The notes: generated from the letters alone by a model not told the origin. Counted from the stretch's first letter, positions 20,201-28,931 are shown. The stretch: 50,070 nt of DNA from Oceaniradius stylonematis (GCF_003149475.2 NZ_QFWV02000004.1:718743-768812); one strand, 5' to 3'. Made by a program: numbers and translations.

Positions 20201-20425
20201 CGCGCCGACCTTTTCGGCCACGCGGCCATAGACCTCCCGCGCCAGCAGCCGCAGCGGCAGGCCGATGACGCCGGACGAGTGCCCGACCATCCGCTCGATG
20301 GCCAAATGCGTCTTGCCGGTGTTGGTCGGCCCCAGAATTGCGGTGACCGCGTGGCCCGAGACCGCGTTCTGCGCCCGGTCTCCGGACGATGGCGATGGCG
20401 ATGGCGTGCGCGTTTGGGAGAGCAT
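17249..20425 (-). CDS. Suv3/MgpS-like superfamily 2 RNA/DNA helicase
   Basis: A 1058-residue helicase. Walker A is GPTNTGKT (residues 32-39), motif II is DEVQ (114-117), motif IV-V is VATDAIGMGLNLD (about 238-250) and motif VI QIAGRAGRH (277-285). The 'NTGKTH', 'DEVQ' and 'GMGLNL' wording matches mitochondrial SUV3 and its alphaproteobacterial homologues, which unwind RNA or RNA-DNA duplexes. A long helical region follows. From about residue 843 the protein becomes a low-complexity Ala/Pro/Glu/Thr segment, and the last ~90 residues are basic and Arg/Gly/Lys-rich before a short conserved end ([16 protein letters not shown]). It is the first gene of the minus-strand block with the S4 protein, fdxA and carD. 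Confidence 0.92.
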   Translation of the reverse strand: MLSQTRTPSPSPSSGDRAQNAVSGHAVTAILGPTNTGKTHLAIERMVGHSSGVIGLPLRLLAREVYGRVAEKVGAASVALVTGEEKIVPEKARFTVCTVEAMPRDPDAAFVAIDEVQLAGDLERGHIFTDRLMNVRGREETLLLGAATIAPLLRQLLPGITITARPRMSHLSYAGPAKLTRLPRRSAIVAFSADEVYAVAELIRRQRGGAAVVMGALSPRTRNAQVELFQSGDVDYLVATDAIGMGLNLDVDHVAFAQLRKFDGRTYRDLTPPEMAQIAGRAGRHIRDGTFGVSSRVPPLDEELVRRIEGHDFQPLSVLQWRNRRLDFSSVADLKASLDIVPALPGLTRALPAVDQRALEFLSRDDDVMGLCADERAVERLWDVCALPDYRKIAPAQHADIISSIFLELVRTGHVDEDFMAEQVRRADRTDGEIDTLSHRIAQIRTWTYVSHQPGWLADADHWKERTRQIEDKLSDALHERLTKRFVDRRTSVLMKRLKENMTMQAEISPSGDVTVEGHHIGKLDGFRFTADQSAQGEDAKAVRAAAQKALASEFEARAERFAASPNGDLAIGTDGLLRWLGAPVGSLAAGEDWLSPRLILLADEQLSGPALDKVRARAERFVAFHIETHLKPLTDLKKADELSGIARGIAFRLIENFGIVQRRDIAADLKSLDQDGRAALRRYGVRFGFYHIFVPALIKPAPAGLVTLLWALATDTRDKPGYGEVVTLLASGRTSLLTDQGYDRDFFKLAGYRHLGPRAVRVDILERLADLIRPCIFFKPGGDALPEGAYGGGRFVVTPAMLSILGATMDDMTEVLKALGYRHEAVEATDAEQALEALRAKHAPAPAEPAPEAATEPAAEDPASAPEATAATDEAADEAAPDSEAEPNAAAGTPADGDQPAPVVEPAAKSGETETPTADTASAPATDTAAETDTAGTAPEETPATATGAEAAPQAETEPPAPVLVWRQGRPDRPANARHGRRDQDRKADGGRGDGQKGKRADAGAGRHKGKRPPRNNGQQGGGPRVTTAKPPRPREKVADPDSPFAKLQALKDRLDK

Positions 20426-20527
20426 GAGAGATCGTGTTCCGTGTGCCGCGCAGATAGGGCGAGCGTGGCGCCGATACCATGGCGGACGGCAAATTGCAGC
20501 GCTCGACGCGCCGGTTTTCGTCCACAG

Positions 20528-20632
20528 CCGTTAACAACCGGAACGAGTCTGGAACGAATCGCTGACGAATCGCTGACTCGCATGGGTTGTGCATTTGTTC
20601 CCCACCATATGTGGTGATCGGAGCCCTTGCGG
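20528..20632. repeat. Diverged direct repeat, copy 1
   Basis: About 105 bases, roughly 70% identical by eye to 20800-20905, with shared order CCGTTAAC, GAAC-N7-GAAC, GACGAATCGCTGA, TTTGTTC, ATGTGGTG and GCCCTTGC. Inside this copy the 11-mer CGAATCGCTGA occurs twice in tandem (20555-20576). It lies about 100 bases upstream of the helicase start. Confidence 0.7.
20541..20555. promoter_or_regulatory. Candidate LexA (SOS) box upstream of the helicase gene
   Basis: GAACGAGTCTGGAAC is GAAC-N7-GAAC, which on the minus strand reads GTTC-N7-GTTC, the direct repeat recognised by alphaproteobacterial LexA. It is 116 bases upstream of the helicase start codon. Match to the consensus is seen; binding is inferred. 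Confidence 0.5.
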
Positions 20633-20799
20633 CCACCATGGCTAGATTCGGTGGAAAGCGTCACGGGGCTGTCACGCGCCCCAGCGTTAACCTTTGGCGG
20701 CGGCGCGCGCCAACGTGACGGGTCGTGATGATAACCGCTTGAATTTGAACGATGAAGTTTACACTTGGTTAACCATGAATGGCGCGGATTTGCTGTTTT

Positions 20800-20905
20800 C
20801 CGTTAACTTTCGGAACCGGGCGGGAACGAACCGGCGACGAATCGCTGATTGGGCAAGGTTGGCGCTTTGTTCTCTCAAGATGTGGTGGGTCGCTGCCCTT
20901 GCTGG
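20800..20905. repeat. Diverged direct repeat, copy 2
   Basis: Second copy of the 20528-20632 element, offset by 272 bases and in the same orientation. The conserved blocks keep the same spacing with only single-base gaps. It lies about 95 bases downstream of the tlpA stop codon. Confidence 0.7.
20813..20827. promoter_or_regulatory. Second candidate LexA box
   Basis: GAACCGGGCGGGAAC again has the GAAC-N7-GAAC form, at the same relative place inside repeat copy 2 as the box in copy 1. The seven spacer bases differ between the copies while the GAAC halves are conserved. Confidence 0.45.
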
Positions 20906-20998
20906 ATACAACCATAGCGTTTCATGGCGATGTTCGGAGGCCGGATGCGGGCGTCCGCGTTAACGAAATGCGCGGGAAGCGGGTACGTGGCCCGGCGT

Positions 20999-21700
20999 TC
21001 AACTGCCGGGCCGGGCCGCCAGCGCACCGTCTATCAGCGCAAACGCGTCGGGGCTCGACCAATGGGCCGGGCCGTTCATGTTGGCGATCACGCAGCCGGC
21101 CTCGTCGACCAGCAGCGTCACCGGAAGCCCGAACGCCAGCCCGTCGCGCTTGAGCGCGTTGAACACGCCGATCGTCGGGTCGTGATAAAAGGCAAGGCCG
21201 TCCACGCCGATCTCGTCGAGAAAGGCGCGCGGTTTGTCGTCCGAGCCGCCATCGACGGAAATCGCCACGACCTCGAAACCTTCGCCGCCGCGCTCCTGCT
21301 GCAGCGTTTCAAGCCAGGGCATTTCCTCTCGGCACGGCGCGCACCAAGTGGCCCACAGATTGATCAGGCGCAGCTTTTTGCCCGTGTCGGCCAGCGTGAT
21401 GGGAGTCCCGGCATTGTCGTTAAAAGCGAGGGCCGACAGGCTCTCCGGCTCGTCGCGGATCGCCATCGCCGCCATGTCGCCGGCCAGAAGCGGGTCGATC
21501 GCGGTCTGATAGGCTGCCGTCGCCGTGCATTGCGCGTTGGCGGCCTGACCGGCATGGACAGAGGCGCCGCCGCTCCCGTATATCCGCGCAGCGCCGATGG
21601 CGGCGCCCGCCACAAGGCCCAGCGCGACGAAGACGCCGATCGTCAGCGGCCAGCGGCGGGCCGAGCCTTTTTCATTCTTGTCCGGGGACGGATTGTCCAT
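20999..21700 (-). CDS. tlpA: Membrane-anchored thiol:disulfide oxidoreductase TlpA
   Basis: A 233-residue periplasmic thioredoxin-like protein. The N terminus is cytoplasmic and charged, a single transmembrane anchor covers about residues 17-37 ([20 protein letters not shown]), and the thioredoxin domain has the active site [17 protein letters not shown] (Cys120, Cys123) and the cis-proline region [13 protein letters not shown]. TlpA reduces periplasmic partners in cytochrome oxidase copper-site assembly in Bradyrhizobium; that role is inferred here. The start at [12 protein letters not shown] overlaps the argH start codon on the other strand. An additional cysteine pair (Cys58 and one near the C terminus) is visible outside the active site. 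Confidence 0.93.
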   Translation of the reverse strand: MDNPSPDKNEKGSARRWPLTIGVFVALGLVAGAAIGAARIYGSGGASVHAGQAANAQCTATAAYQTAIDPLLAGDMAAMAIRDEPESLSALAFNDNAGTPITLADTGKKLRLINLWATWCAPCREEMPWLETLQQERGGEGFEVVAISVDGGSDDKPRAFLDEIGVDGLAFYHDPTIGVFNALKRDGLAFGLPVTLLVDEAGCVIANMNGPAHWSSPDAFALIDGALAARPGS

Positions 21701-23126
21701 GTCCAGCTCATCCAAACCTGCAAACGACGCAAACGAAACGTCCAACCTGATGTGGGGCGGCCGTTTCGCCTCCGGCCCCGCCGCCATCATGGAGGAGATC
21801 AACGCATCGATCGATTTCGACCGCGCGCTCTACACCCAGGACATTGACGGGTCCATCGCCCACGCCACCATGTTGGAAGCCACCGGTATCATTTCCAGTG
21901 GCGACCGTGACGCGATCATTGCCGGTTTGACCGCGATCCGCGGGGAAATCGAGGCCGGAACGTTCACTTTTTCGCGCGCGCTCGAGGACATTCACATGAA
22001 CATCGAGGCGCGGCTGGCCGAAACGATCGGCCCTGCGGCGGGCCGCCTGCACACGGCGCGCTCGCGCAACGATCAGGTGGCGCTCGATTTCAGGCTCTGG
22101 GTCAAGACCGAACTGAAGAAGACCGAAAGCGCGCTCAAGACGCTGATCGGCACCTTCGTCGACCGGGCCGAGGAGCATGCGGGTACCGTAATGCCCGGCT
22201 TCACGCACCTTCAGACGGCGCAGCCGGTCACCTTCGGCCATCATCTGATGGCCTATGCGGAAATGTTCGGCCGCGACCTGTCGCGGGTTCGCGACGCGCT
22301 GGAACGGCTGGACGAATGCCCGCTGGGCGCAGCGGCGCTGGCCGGCACGGGCTTTCCGATCGACCGGCACATGACCGCCGAGGCGCTCGGTTTCCGCGAG
22401 CCGACACGCAACTCCATCGACACGGTCTCGGACCGGGATTTTGCGCTCGATTTCCTGTCGGCGTCGTCGATCTGTGCAACGCATCTGTCGCGGCTGGCCG
22501 AAGAGATCGTGATCTGGTCGACACCGCAATTTGGCTTCGTGACCCTGTCGGATGCGTTTTCGACCGGCTCGTCGATCATGCCGCAGAAGAAAAACCCCGA
22601 TGCGGCCGAGCTGGTGCGGGCCAAGACCGGGCGGATCAATGGCGCGCTGATCGCCCTGTCGACGGTGATGAAGGGGCTGCCGCTGGCCTATTCCAAGGAC
22701 ATGCAGGAGGACAAGGAGCAGGTGTTCGATGCGGCCAAGTCGCTCGAACTGGCGCTTGCCGCGATGACCGGCATGGTGGCCGATCTGACCGTCAACAAGG
22801 CCGCCATGAAGAAGGCGGCGGGGTCGGGCTATTCCATCGCCACAGATCTCGCCGACTGGCTCGTGCGCGAACTCGGACTGCCTTTCCGGGAAGCCCATCA
22901 CGTGACGGGCCGTGCGGTGGCGCTGGCCTCCGAGCGGGGGGTCGGTCTCGAAAAGCTGACGCTGGACGATCTTCGCTCGATCCACGAGGGCATCACTGAC
23001 GATGTGTTCTCGGTGCTCTCGGTCACGAAGTCCGTCGCGAGCCGGACCAGCTTTGGCGGCACGGCACCGCGCGAGGTCAGGCGGCAGGTGCGCTATTGGC
23101 GCAAGCGGCTCAAGAAGATGGGCTAG
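21699..23126 (+). CDS. argH: Argininosuccinate lyase
   Basis: Last step of arginine synthesis: argininosuccinate to arginine and fumarate. The start at [20 protein letters not shown] gives 475 residues, normal for the family. The fumarase/aspartase superfamily signature [12 protein letters not shown] lies at residues 290-301, and [19 protein letters not shown] and [20 protein letters not shown] carry other active-site regions. It is divergent from tlpA, and the two start codons share bases 21699-21700. The lptM and lysA genes follow on the same strand, an order conserved in Hyphomicrobiales. Confidence 0.98.
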   Translation: MSSSSKPANDANETSNLMWGGRFASGPAAIMEEINASIDFDRALYTQDIDGSIAHATMLEATGIISSGDRDAIIAGLTAIRGEIEAGTFTFSRALEDIHMNIEARLAETIGPAAGRLHTARSRNDQVALDFRLWVKTELKKTESALKTLIGTFVDRAEEHAGTVMPGFTHLQTAQPVTFGHHLMAYAEMFGRDLSRVRDALERLDECPLGAAALAGTGFPIDRHMTAEALGFREPTRNSIDTVSDRDFALDFLSASSICATHLSRLAEEIVIWSTPQFGFVTLSDAFSTGSSIMPQKKNPDAAELVRAKTGRINGALIALSTVMKGLPLAYSKDMQEDKEQVFDAAKSLELALAAMTGMVADLTVNKAAMKKAAGSGYSIATDLADWLVRELGLPFREAHHVTGRAVALASERGVGLEKLTLDDLRSIHEGITDDVFSVLSVTKSVASRTSFGGTAPREVRRQVRYWRKRLKKMG

Positions 23127-23206
23127 GCAAGCCGCGCGCCGGCCCCTTGCAACGCTTCACCATTTGCCGCACACAGACGCCGGTTGCCAGAAACGAGACC
23201 GACGCC

Positions 23207-23389
23207 ATGACCGCCCGTACAGTCCTGACCCGCACGGCCCTTGCCGCGCTTCTTCTCGCGCTCGCCGCCTGCGGACGGGCAGGCCCGCTTGAGCCGCCGC
23301 CCGCGCGTACCGCGCCGGACGGCACGCCGGAACAGGCGCAGCCCGAAGAGGCCGACCGTCCGTTCATCCTCGACGGCCTGATCCAGTAG
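23207..23389 (+). CDS. lptM: Small lipoprotein, LptM (YifL) family
   Basis: A 60-residue protein with a signal peptide ending in the lipobox LAAC, followed by GRAGPLEPPP, the LptM/YifL signature in which the lipidated cysteine precedes a G-x-x-GPL motif. LptM in E. coli helps LptD disulfide maturation in the LPS translocon. The start at 23207 was chosen because the hydrophobic signal segment begins there (MTARTVLTRTALAALLLALA). It lies between argH and lysA, as it does in many proteobacteria, and 15 bases before lysA. Confidence 0.9.
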   Translation: MTARTVLTRTALAALLLALAACGRAGPLEPPPARTAPDGTPEQAQPEEADRPFILDGLIQ

Positions 23390-23404
23390 CTTGGACCACG
23401 CACC

Positions 23405-24670
23405 GTGAACCATTTCGACTATCGCGATGGCGTTCTGCACGCCGAGGGCGTGCCGTTGCCGCTGATCGCCGAGCAGGTCGGCACGCCGTTTTATTGCTAT
23501 TCGACGGCGACGCTTACCCGCCATTACCAGGTCTTTGCCGGTGCGTTTTCCGATATCGACGCGCTCGTCTGCTATGCGATGAAGGCCAATTCGAACCAGG
23601 CCGTGCTGGCCACGCTGGCAAAGCTCGGCTCGGGCGCCGACGTGGTTTCCGAAGGTGAGTTACGGCGCGCGCTGGCCGCCGGCATCGCGCCCGACAAGAT
23701 CATGTTTTCCGGTGTCGGCAAGACCGCCGCCGAGATGGATTTCGCGCTGTCGGCGGGCATTCATTGCTTCAACGTGGAGTCCGAGCCCGAACTCGAACTG
23801 CTTTCGGCGCGCGCCGTTGCCGCCTGCAAGACCGCGCCCGTGTCGCTGCGCATCAATCCCGATGTCGACGCCAAGACGCATGCCAAGATCTCGACCGGCA
23901 AGAAGGAAGACAAGTTCGGCATTTCGTGGACCCGCGCGCGCGACGTCTACCGCCGCGCCGCCAGTCTTCCCAGCCTCGCCGTCATCGGCATCGACATGCA
24001 TATCGGCAGCCAGATCACGGCGCTGCAGCCGTTCGACGATGCATTCGCGCTGTTGACCGATCTGGTCGGCCAGTTGCGCGCCGATGGACACGCGATCGAG
24101 CATGTCGATCTGGGCGGCGGTCTGGGCATCCCCTACCGCATGGACAACGACCCGCCGCCGCTGCCTGACGATTATGCCGACATCGTCAAAAAGCATGTCC
24201 GCCCGCTGGGCGTGAAGACGATCTTCGAACCGGGCCGGCTGATCGCCGGCAATGCCGGCATTCTCGTCACGTCCGTGATCTTTCTGAAGGCGCTCGCGAC
24301 CAAGAGTTTCGTCATTGTCGATGCGGCGATGAACGACCTGATCCGGCCGACGCTTTACGATGCATGGCACGATGTCTTCCCGGTGATCGAGCCGTCGCCC
24401 GACGCGCCGCGCGTGGTGGCCGATCTTGTCGGTCCGGTGTGCGAATCGGGCGATTATCTGGCGCATGAACGCGATATGGCAAAGCCCGCGCCGGGCGATC
24501 TCTTGGCGATCGGGTCGGCCGGTGCCTATGGCGCGGTGCAGGCGGGCACCTACAATTCGAGGCTTCTGGTGCCCGAGGTGATCGTTCATGGCGATCAATG
24601 GCATATCGCCCGCCCGCGCCCGTCCTATGAGGCGCTGATCGGGCTCGACAGCGTGCCGGACTGGCTCTGA
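23405..24670 (+). CDS. lysA: Diaminopimelate decarboxylase
   Basis: Final step of lysine biosynthesis, PLP dependent. The GTG start gives 421 residues (MNHFDYRDGVLHAEGVPLPL). The PLP lysine is Lys60 in LVCYAMKANSNQAVLA. GIDMHIGSQI, VDLGGGLGIPY and EPGRLIAGNAGILVT are the barrel phosphate and substrate motifs, and GPVCESGDYLAHERDM carries the active cysteine contributed to the neighbouring subunit. It is 15 bases after lptM and probably in the same transcript. Confidence 0.98.
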   Translation: MNHFDYRDGVLHAEGVPLPLIAEQVGTPFYCYSTATLTRHYQVFAGAFSDIDALVCYAMKANSNQAVLATLAKLGSGADVVSEGELRRALAAGIAPDKIMFSGVGKTAAEMDFALSAGIHCFNVESEPELELLSARAVAACKTAPVSLRINPDVDAKTHAKISTGKKEDKFGISWTRARDVYRRAASLPSLAVIGIDMHIGSQITALQPFDDAFALLTDLVGQLRADGHAIEHVDLGGGLGIPYRMDNDPPPLPDDYADIVKKHVRPLGVKTIFEPGRLIAGNAGILVTSVIFLKALATKSFVIVDAAMNDLIRPTLYDAWHDVFPVIEPSPDAPRVVADLVGPVCESGDYLAHERDMAKPAPGDLLAIGSAGAYGAVQAGTYNSRLLVPEVIVHGDQWHIARPRPSYEALIGLDSVPDWL

Positions 24671-24784
24671 CCGCCGGCATCTGCCCACAGGCAATCGGCC
24701 AGTGACAAAAGCGTGAGCCGCTTTCGCCTCGCCAACGCCACATAAGCTGCTATCTTTTCTCAGGTGAGCAGAGGGCACAGCGCC

Positions 24785-27391
24785 ATGTCCGACCATCAGC
24801 CTGCGCCATCCGGCAAAAACCGGGGACGGGGCCTGAAACGCGCCGATGCCGGTGCGGGGCTTGGCTTTGCCCGATGGTTCAGCCGTGCCGTGATCGCCGC
24901 AGAACGGCTGGCGCCTTTGGTCCTTCCGCTCGCCATCATCGTCTGCCTTTATGCGATCCTGTCATGGTTCGGCTTTTTCCGGGCGGTGCCCGACGCGGTG
25001 CGGATCGGCACCGGCGCGGTCCTCGCCGTTGCCGCGGTCGCGGCGCTCTGGCCGCTGCGCCGCCTGACCCTGCCAGTCGAGCGCGATGTCGATCACCGTC
25101 TCGAGCGCGAGAACCACCTGCTGCACCGGCCGATCACGACCCAGGACGACCGTCTGGCGCGCGATGACGATCCGTTCGCACGCGCACTCTGGAAGGCGCA
25201 TCAGGACAATATCGCCAAGGGGCTCGGCCGCGTCGATCCGGTGCGCGCGCGCACCACGCTGCCGGCGCGCGATCCTTGGGCCCTGCGGGCGCTGGTGCCG
25301 CTTTTGCTGGTGACGGCATTCGCCTATTCGTTCGCGCCCGACGGCGGCCGGCTGACCGATGTCGCGCGCACCCATGCGGCCGAGATCGTCGTGCCGGCGC
25401 GCGTCGATGTGTGGATCACGCCACCGGCCTATACCGGCATTGCGCCGATCTTCCTGACCTCCGAACTCAACGCCGAAAAGACCCAATTCACCGCGCCCGA
25501 AGGCAGTGGCATCACCGTGCGGATTGCCGGTGGAACCGGCGCCGAGACCGTCAGCTTCCCCGGTCCCGGGGCGCCGATAGAGGCCGAAGGCGGCGCGCAA
25601 GGCGAAGCGCGCGCGTTCGCCGCGACGGTGGATACGGGCGGCGCGCTGCAGATCGCCGACGGCGAGGAAACGCTCGGCGCATGGTCGATCCTGATGACCG
25701 AGGATCATGCGCCCGAGATCGCCTTTGCGCCGGAAGAGCCGTTCGAGCGGGCCGCCAACGGCACGATGACCCTCCGGTACGCGGCGACAGACGATTATCG
25801 GGTTTCCGCCGCGCGCGGTCTGATCGAACTGGCCGACCCGGACGCGCAAGGCGCACGACCGCTTTACGACGCGCCGGAACTGCCGCTGACATTGCCGCGC
25901 CGCAACGCCGAGGATGGCGCGGCGCGCACCATGCGCGATCTGACCGAGCATCCATGGGCCGGGGCGCGGGTGCGGCTGACGCTGGAGGCCGAGGACGATC
26001 TGGGCCAGACGGGCCGCAGCGGTCCGCGCACGCTGGTTCTGCCGGGCCGCCCGTTTTCCAACCCGCTGGCGCGCGCATTGATCGAGCAGCGCCGCATTCT
26101 CGCGCTCGATGCCAACCGGCAGGCGGAGATCGTCGACCTGCTCGATGTGCTGATGCTCTATCCCGAGGAAACCATCGACAATGCCTCGCACTTTCTGGGC
26201 ATGACGACGGCGCGGACGCGGCTGGCCGATGCGCGCAATGACGACCAGCTGCGCGCCGTGGTCGACTATCTGTGGGAAGTGGCGCGCCAGATCGAGGATG
26301 GCGGTCTGACCGACGCAGAGCGCCGGCTGCGGCAGGCGCAGCAGGCGCTTCAGGACGCGCTCGAAAACGGCGCCTCGGAGGAAGAGATCGCGCGCCTGAT
26401 GGACGAATTGCGCGAGGCGATGAACGAATTCATGCGCGAATTCGCCGAGCGCGCCATGAACGATCCGGACCTGGCGCAGCGGATGCCCGAGGCGAACGGT
26501 GAGGAGATCGACCGGCAGACGCTGGACGAGATGATGGACCAGATCGAGGAAATGGCCCGTTCGGGCGCCCGCGAGCAGGCGATGGACATGCTGCGTCAGC
26601 TCGAGAACATGATGAACAATCTGCAGATGGCGCGCCCGAATCAGCAGGGCGATAGCCAGAGCCAGGCGCAGCAGCAGATGAACGAGCTCGGCGAGATCCT
26701 GCGCGAGCAGCAGCAATTGATGGACGAGACCTTCCGCCAGAACCGGCAGGGGCAACAAGGCCAGCAGCAGCCCGGGCAGGGCCAGATGGGTCAACAGCCG
26801 CCGCCGGGTCAGGGCCAAGGTCAGCAGGGACAGCAACCCGGACAGGGCCAGATGGGCCAGAACGGCCAGGGCGGCCAGCAGGGACAGCCCGGCCAAGAGG
26901 GGCAGGGCCTTGAGGGTCTGGCACCCGGCCAGCAGGCCCTGCAGGACCGGCTCGACCAGTTTCTGGACGGCCTGCGCGGCATGGGGATCGATCCGGGCGA
27001 GGATTTCGGCGAGGCCGGACGATCGATGGGCGAAGCCGGCGAAGCGCTGGGCGGCAATGAGGGCGAACAGGCACTGGCCGAACAGGGCAATGCGCTCGAC
27101 GCGCTGCGCCGCGGCGCCGGCGACATGATGCAGCAGATGCAGCAGCAGGCGCAGAACGGCCAGGCCGGCTCGATGGAGCCGGGCGGCAACCGGAACGGCG
27201 AGGATCGCGATCCGCTCGGGCGGCCGCAGCGCTCATCGGGCCCCGATTTCGGCGAATCGGTCGATATTCCAGACGAAATCGATGTCCGCCGCGCCCGCGA
27301 GATCCTCGAAGCGATCCGCGAGCGGCTCGGCAACGCCCTGTCGCCGCAGCTTGAGCGCGACTATCTGGAACGGCTTCTGGAACTGCGCTGA
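24785..27391 (+). CDS. TIGR02302/DUF4175 family membrane protein with a Gln/Gly-rich region
   Basis: An 868-residue protein; the ATG at 24785 follows AGAGGG, and a GTG at 24764 would add 7 residues. Two close transmembrane segments (about 41-63 and 71-90) and a third (about 165-185, LVPLLLVTAFAYSF) precede a large extracytoplasmic part with Ig-like strands, then a helical, acidic region rich in Met/Gln. A glycine-glutamine stretch of short GQ-containing repeats spans about residues 652-717. The C terminus (DEIDVRRAREILEAIRERLG) is typical of TIGR02302, a Hyphomicrobiales-specific family of unknown function. It is downstream of lysA and convergent with the M48 protease. Confidence 0.92.
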   Translation: MSDHQPAPSGKNRGRGLKRADAGAGLGFARWFSRAVIAAERLAPLVLPLAIIVCLYAILSWFGFFRAVPDAVRIGTGAVLAVAAVAALWPLRRLTLPVERDVDHRLERENHLLHRPITTQDDRLARDDDPFARALWKAHQDNIAKGLGRVDPVRARTTLPARDPWALRALVPLLLVTAFAYSFAPDGGRLTDVARTHAAEIVVPARVDVWITPPAYTGIAPIFLTSELNAEKTQFTAPEGSGITVRIAGGTGAETVSFPGPGAPIEAEGGAQGEARAFAATVDTGGALQIADGEETLGAWSILMTEDHAPEIAFAPEEPFERAANGTMTLRYAATDDYRVSAARGLIELADPDAQGARPLYDAPELPLTLPRRNAEDGAARTMRDLTEHPWAGARVRLTLEAEDDLGQTGRSGPRTLVLPGRPFSNPLARALIEQRRILALDANRQAEIVDLLDVLMLYPEETIDNASHFLGMTTARTRLADARNDDQLRAVVDYLWEVARQIEDGGLTDAERRLRQAQQALQDALENGASEEEIARLMDELREAMNEFMREFAERAMNDPDLAQRMPEANGEEIDRQTLDEMMDQIEEMARSGAREQAMDMLRQLENMMNNLQMARPNQQGDSQSQAQQQMNELGEILREQQQLMDETFRQNRQGQQGQQQPGQGQMGQQPPPGQGQGQQGQQPGQGQMGQNGQGGQQGQPGQEGQGLEGLAPGQQALQDRLDQFLDGLRGMGIDPGEDFGEAGRSMGEAGEALGGNEGEQALAEQGNALDALRRGAGDMMQQMQQQAQNGQAGSMEPGGNRNGEDRDPLGRPQRSSGPDFGESVDIPDEIDVRRAREILEAIRERLGNALSPQLERDYLERLLELR

Positions 27392-27434
27392 CCCGGTTTC
27401 TGGCCCGGCGGGCCCGCCGGCCTGTCGAAAAGGC

Positions 27435-28931
27435 TTAGTGGGTGACGGTCTTGTAGTACTGACCGGCGACGATGGCCTCGCCCGGCTCGAGACCGTTCAG
27501 CACGCGGAAGAAGCCCGGCCCGTCGGTCGTGCCCAGCATGGTCTGCGACAGGCTCTCCACCGTGTCGCCATTGCCGGCTCGGACGATGCGAATGCGCAGC
27601 GGCTTGAGGCTGGCCTTTTCGGCGGCCGACAGCATCCGGAAGCCCGTCCGGCTGTTCTGCGCCAGCGCGTCGAGCGCGCCCGACCCGACCGGCACCGCCA
27701 CCAGGATGCGATAGACCTGCCCGCCGCCCCGCACCACCGTGACGTCGAAATCCCATCGGCCGACACGGGCGCGCGCGGCCGCGCCGTCCAGACCGTTGAT
27801 CGATACGGCGCGAACGGTCGACGGATCAAGACCCTCCACCCAGCCGCTGGCGAGATAGTCGGTCAGCGACTGGCGCGGCGGCACCTCGACGCCGTCAAAG
27901 CGGATGCCGGCGCCGTCGCTTGCGCGGGCCGCAAGCACGGCCTCGGGCCGGTTTTCGATGTCAAAACCGGGCGGAAACTCGAACGCGATGCCCAGATCCG
28001 CATGGGCATAGGTGCGGCCGCGCACATAACCCTCATCGGGGCTGTCGCCGAACAGCATGCCGTCAATGCCCGCCAGATATGCCTGCCGATTGCGGTCGCC
28101 GACTCCGCGCGCACCGAATTTGCGCGCATGGCCGAGCGCCAATGCCACGCGCTGCGGCGTCGAGGGGTGGGTCGACAGGAAGTCGAGGCTGTTTACCTGT
28201 GCGTCCGTCCCGCTGTTGAAGGCGTTGAACGCGCTCATCGCGGCCTGGAAATCGGCTGCCGCATAGGGGTCGAAGCCCGCTTCGCCCATCGCCGCGATGC
28301 CGATGCCATCCGCTTCCAGCTCCTGGTTGCGCGAGAACTGGGCCAGCGCCACCTTGCCGCGCGCCAGCGCGCGCTGGCCGGCTGCCTTGTCGGACAGGAC
28401 CTCGGAAACGACGCGGCTCGCCAGGACGGCCTCGGCTTCGCGCTGCTGACGCAAGACGCCGTGGTTTGCGGTCACATGGGCCATTTCATGGGCGATGACG
28501 GCCGCAAGTTCCGCCGAATCGTTGGCGACGGCGAGCAGCCCGCGCGAGACATAAAGATAGCCGCCCGGCAGCGCGAAGGCGTTGATCACCGGCGAATCGA
28601 GGATCGAGATCTGATAGACTTGGCTGGGATTGTCGGAGACCGTGACCAGACGACCGACGATGCCGGCGACCATGCGTTCGAGCCGCATGTCGGAATATTC
28701 GCCGCCATAGGAGGCAAGGATGCGCGGATGCTGGGCAGCGCCGATCCGGGCAAGCCGGCCGGAGCGCACATTGTCGGCGATGACCGGACGCGCGGACGGC
28801 GCCAGATCCTCGTCCAGCCCCATATTGCTCAGCGATGTGCAGCCGGCGAGCCCGAACAGCGCCGCGACGGCGAGCACCGTCCGCGCCCGCCGCCGGGACG
28901 TTCCGTTCCAGTTCCGCATCACACTACGCAT
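27435..28931 (-). CDS. M48-family zinc metalloprotease lipoprotein
   Basis: A 498-residue envelope protease. A signal peptide ends in the lipobox LAGC (Cys31). The M48 zinc site is HEMAH (His148, Glu149, His152) with the downstream ligand in NQELEADGIG (Glu204). A BepA/YfgC-like arrangement is suggested by SPVINAFALPGGYLYVSRGL. The second half has a beta-rich domain and a LysM-like C-terminal segment (RAGNGDTVESLSQTM... GLEPGEAIVAGQYYKTV), which may target peptidoglycan. The start could be Met1 (28931) or Met5 (28919). The likely role is quality control of outer-membrane proteins; this is an inference. Confidence 0.9.
   Translation of the reverse strand: MRSVMRNWNGTSRRRARTVLAVAALFGLAGCTSLSNMGLDEDLAPSARPVIADNVRSGRLARIGAAQHPRILASYGGEYSDMRLERMVAGIVGRLVTVSDNPSQVYQISILDSPVINAFALPGGYLYVSRGLLAVANDSAELAAVIAHEMAHVTANHGVLRQQREAEAVLASRVVSEVLSDKAAGQRALARGKVALAQFSRNQELEADGIGIAAMGEAGFDPYAAADFQAAMSAFNAFNSGTDAQVNSLDFLSTHPSTPQRVALALGHARKFGARGVGDRNRQAYLAGIDGMLFGDSPDEGYVRGRTYAHADLGIAFEFPPGFDIENRPEAVLAARASDGAGIRFDGVEVPPRQSLTDYLASGWVEGLDPSTVRAVSINGLDGAAARARVGRWDFDVTVVRGGGQVYRILVAVPVGSGALDALAQNSRTGFRMLSAAEKASLKPLRIRIVRAGNGDTVESLSQTMLGTTDGPGFFRVLNGLEPGEAIVAGQYYKTVTH

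Larger units (their letters stand above)
20426..20998. other. 573-base non-coding region between the helicase gene and tlpA
   Basis: No credible gene: the short open frames here lack ribosome sites and family character. The region carries two diverged direct repeats (20528-20632 and 20800-20905), each with a GAAC-N7-GAAC box, and five GTTAAC or TTAACC motifs (around 20530, 20683, 20768, 20802 and 20959). It should contain the helicase promoter, but I cannot place -35 and -10 elements with confidence. Confidence 0.6.

Noticed and set aside
20694-20963. 89-residue plus-strand frame in the repeat region
   Set aside because: No ribosome site, low-information sequence, and it runs across the direct repeat; treated as non-coding.
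24962-26896. 644-residue minus-strand open frame opposite the TIGR02302 gene
   Set aside because: It overlaps a confirmed gene, has leucine-rich shadow composition and no ribosome site.
26740-26935. Apparent tandem DNA repeat in the TIGR02302 gene
   Set aside because: It encodes the protein's Gln/Gly stretch, with codon variation; it is coding low complexity, not a mobile or CRISPR repeat.
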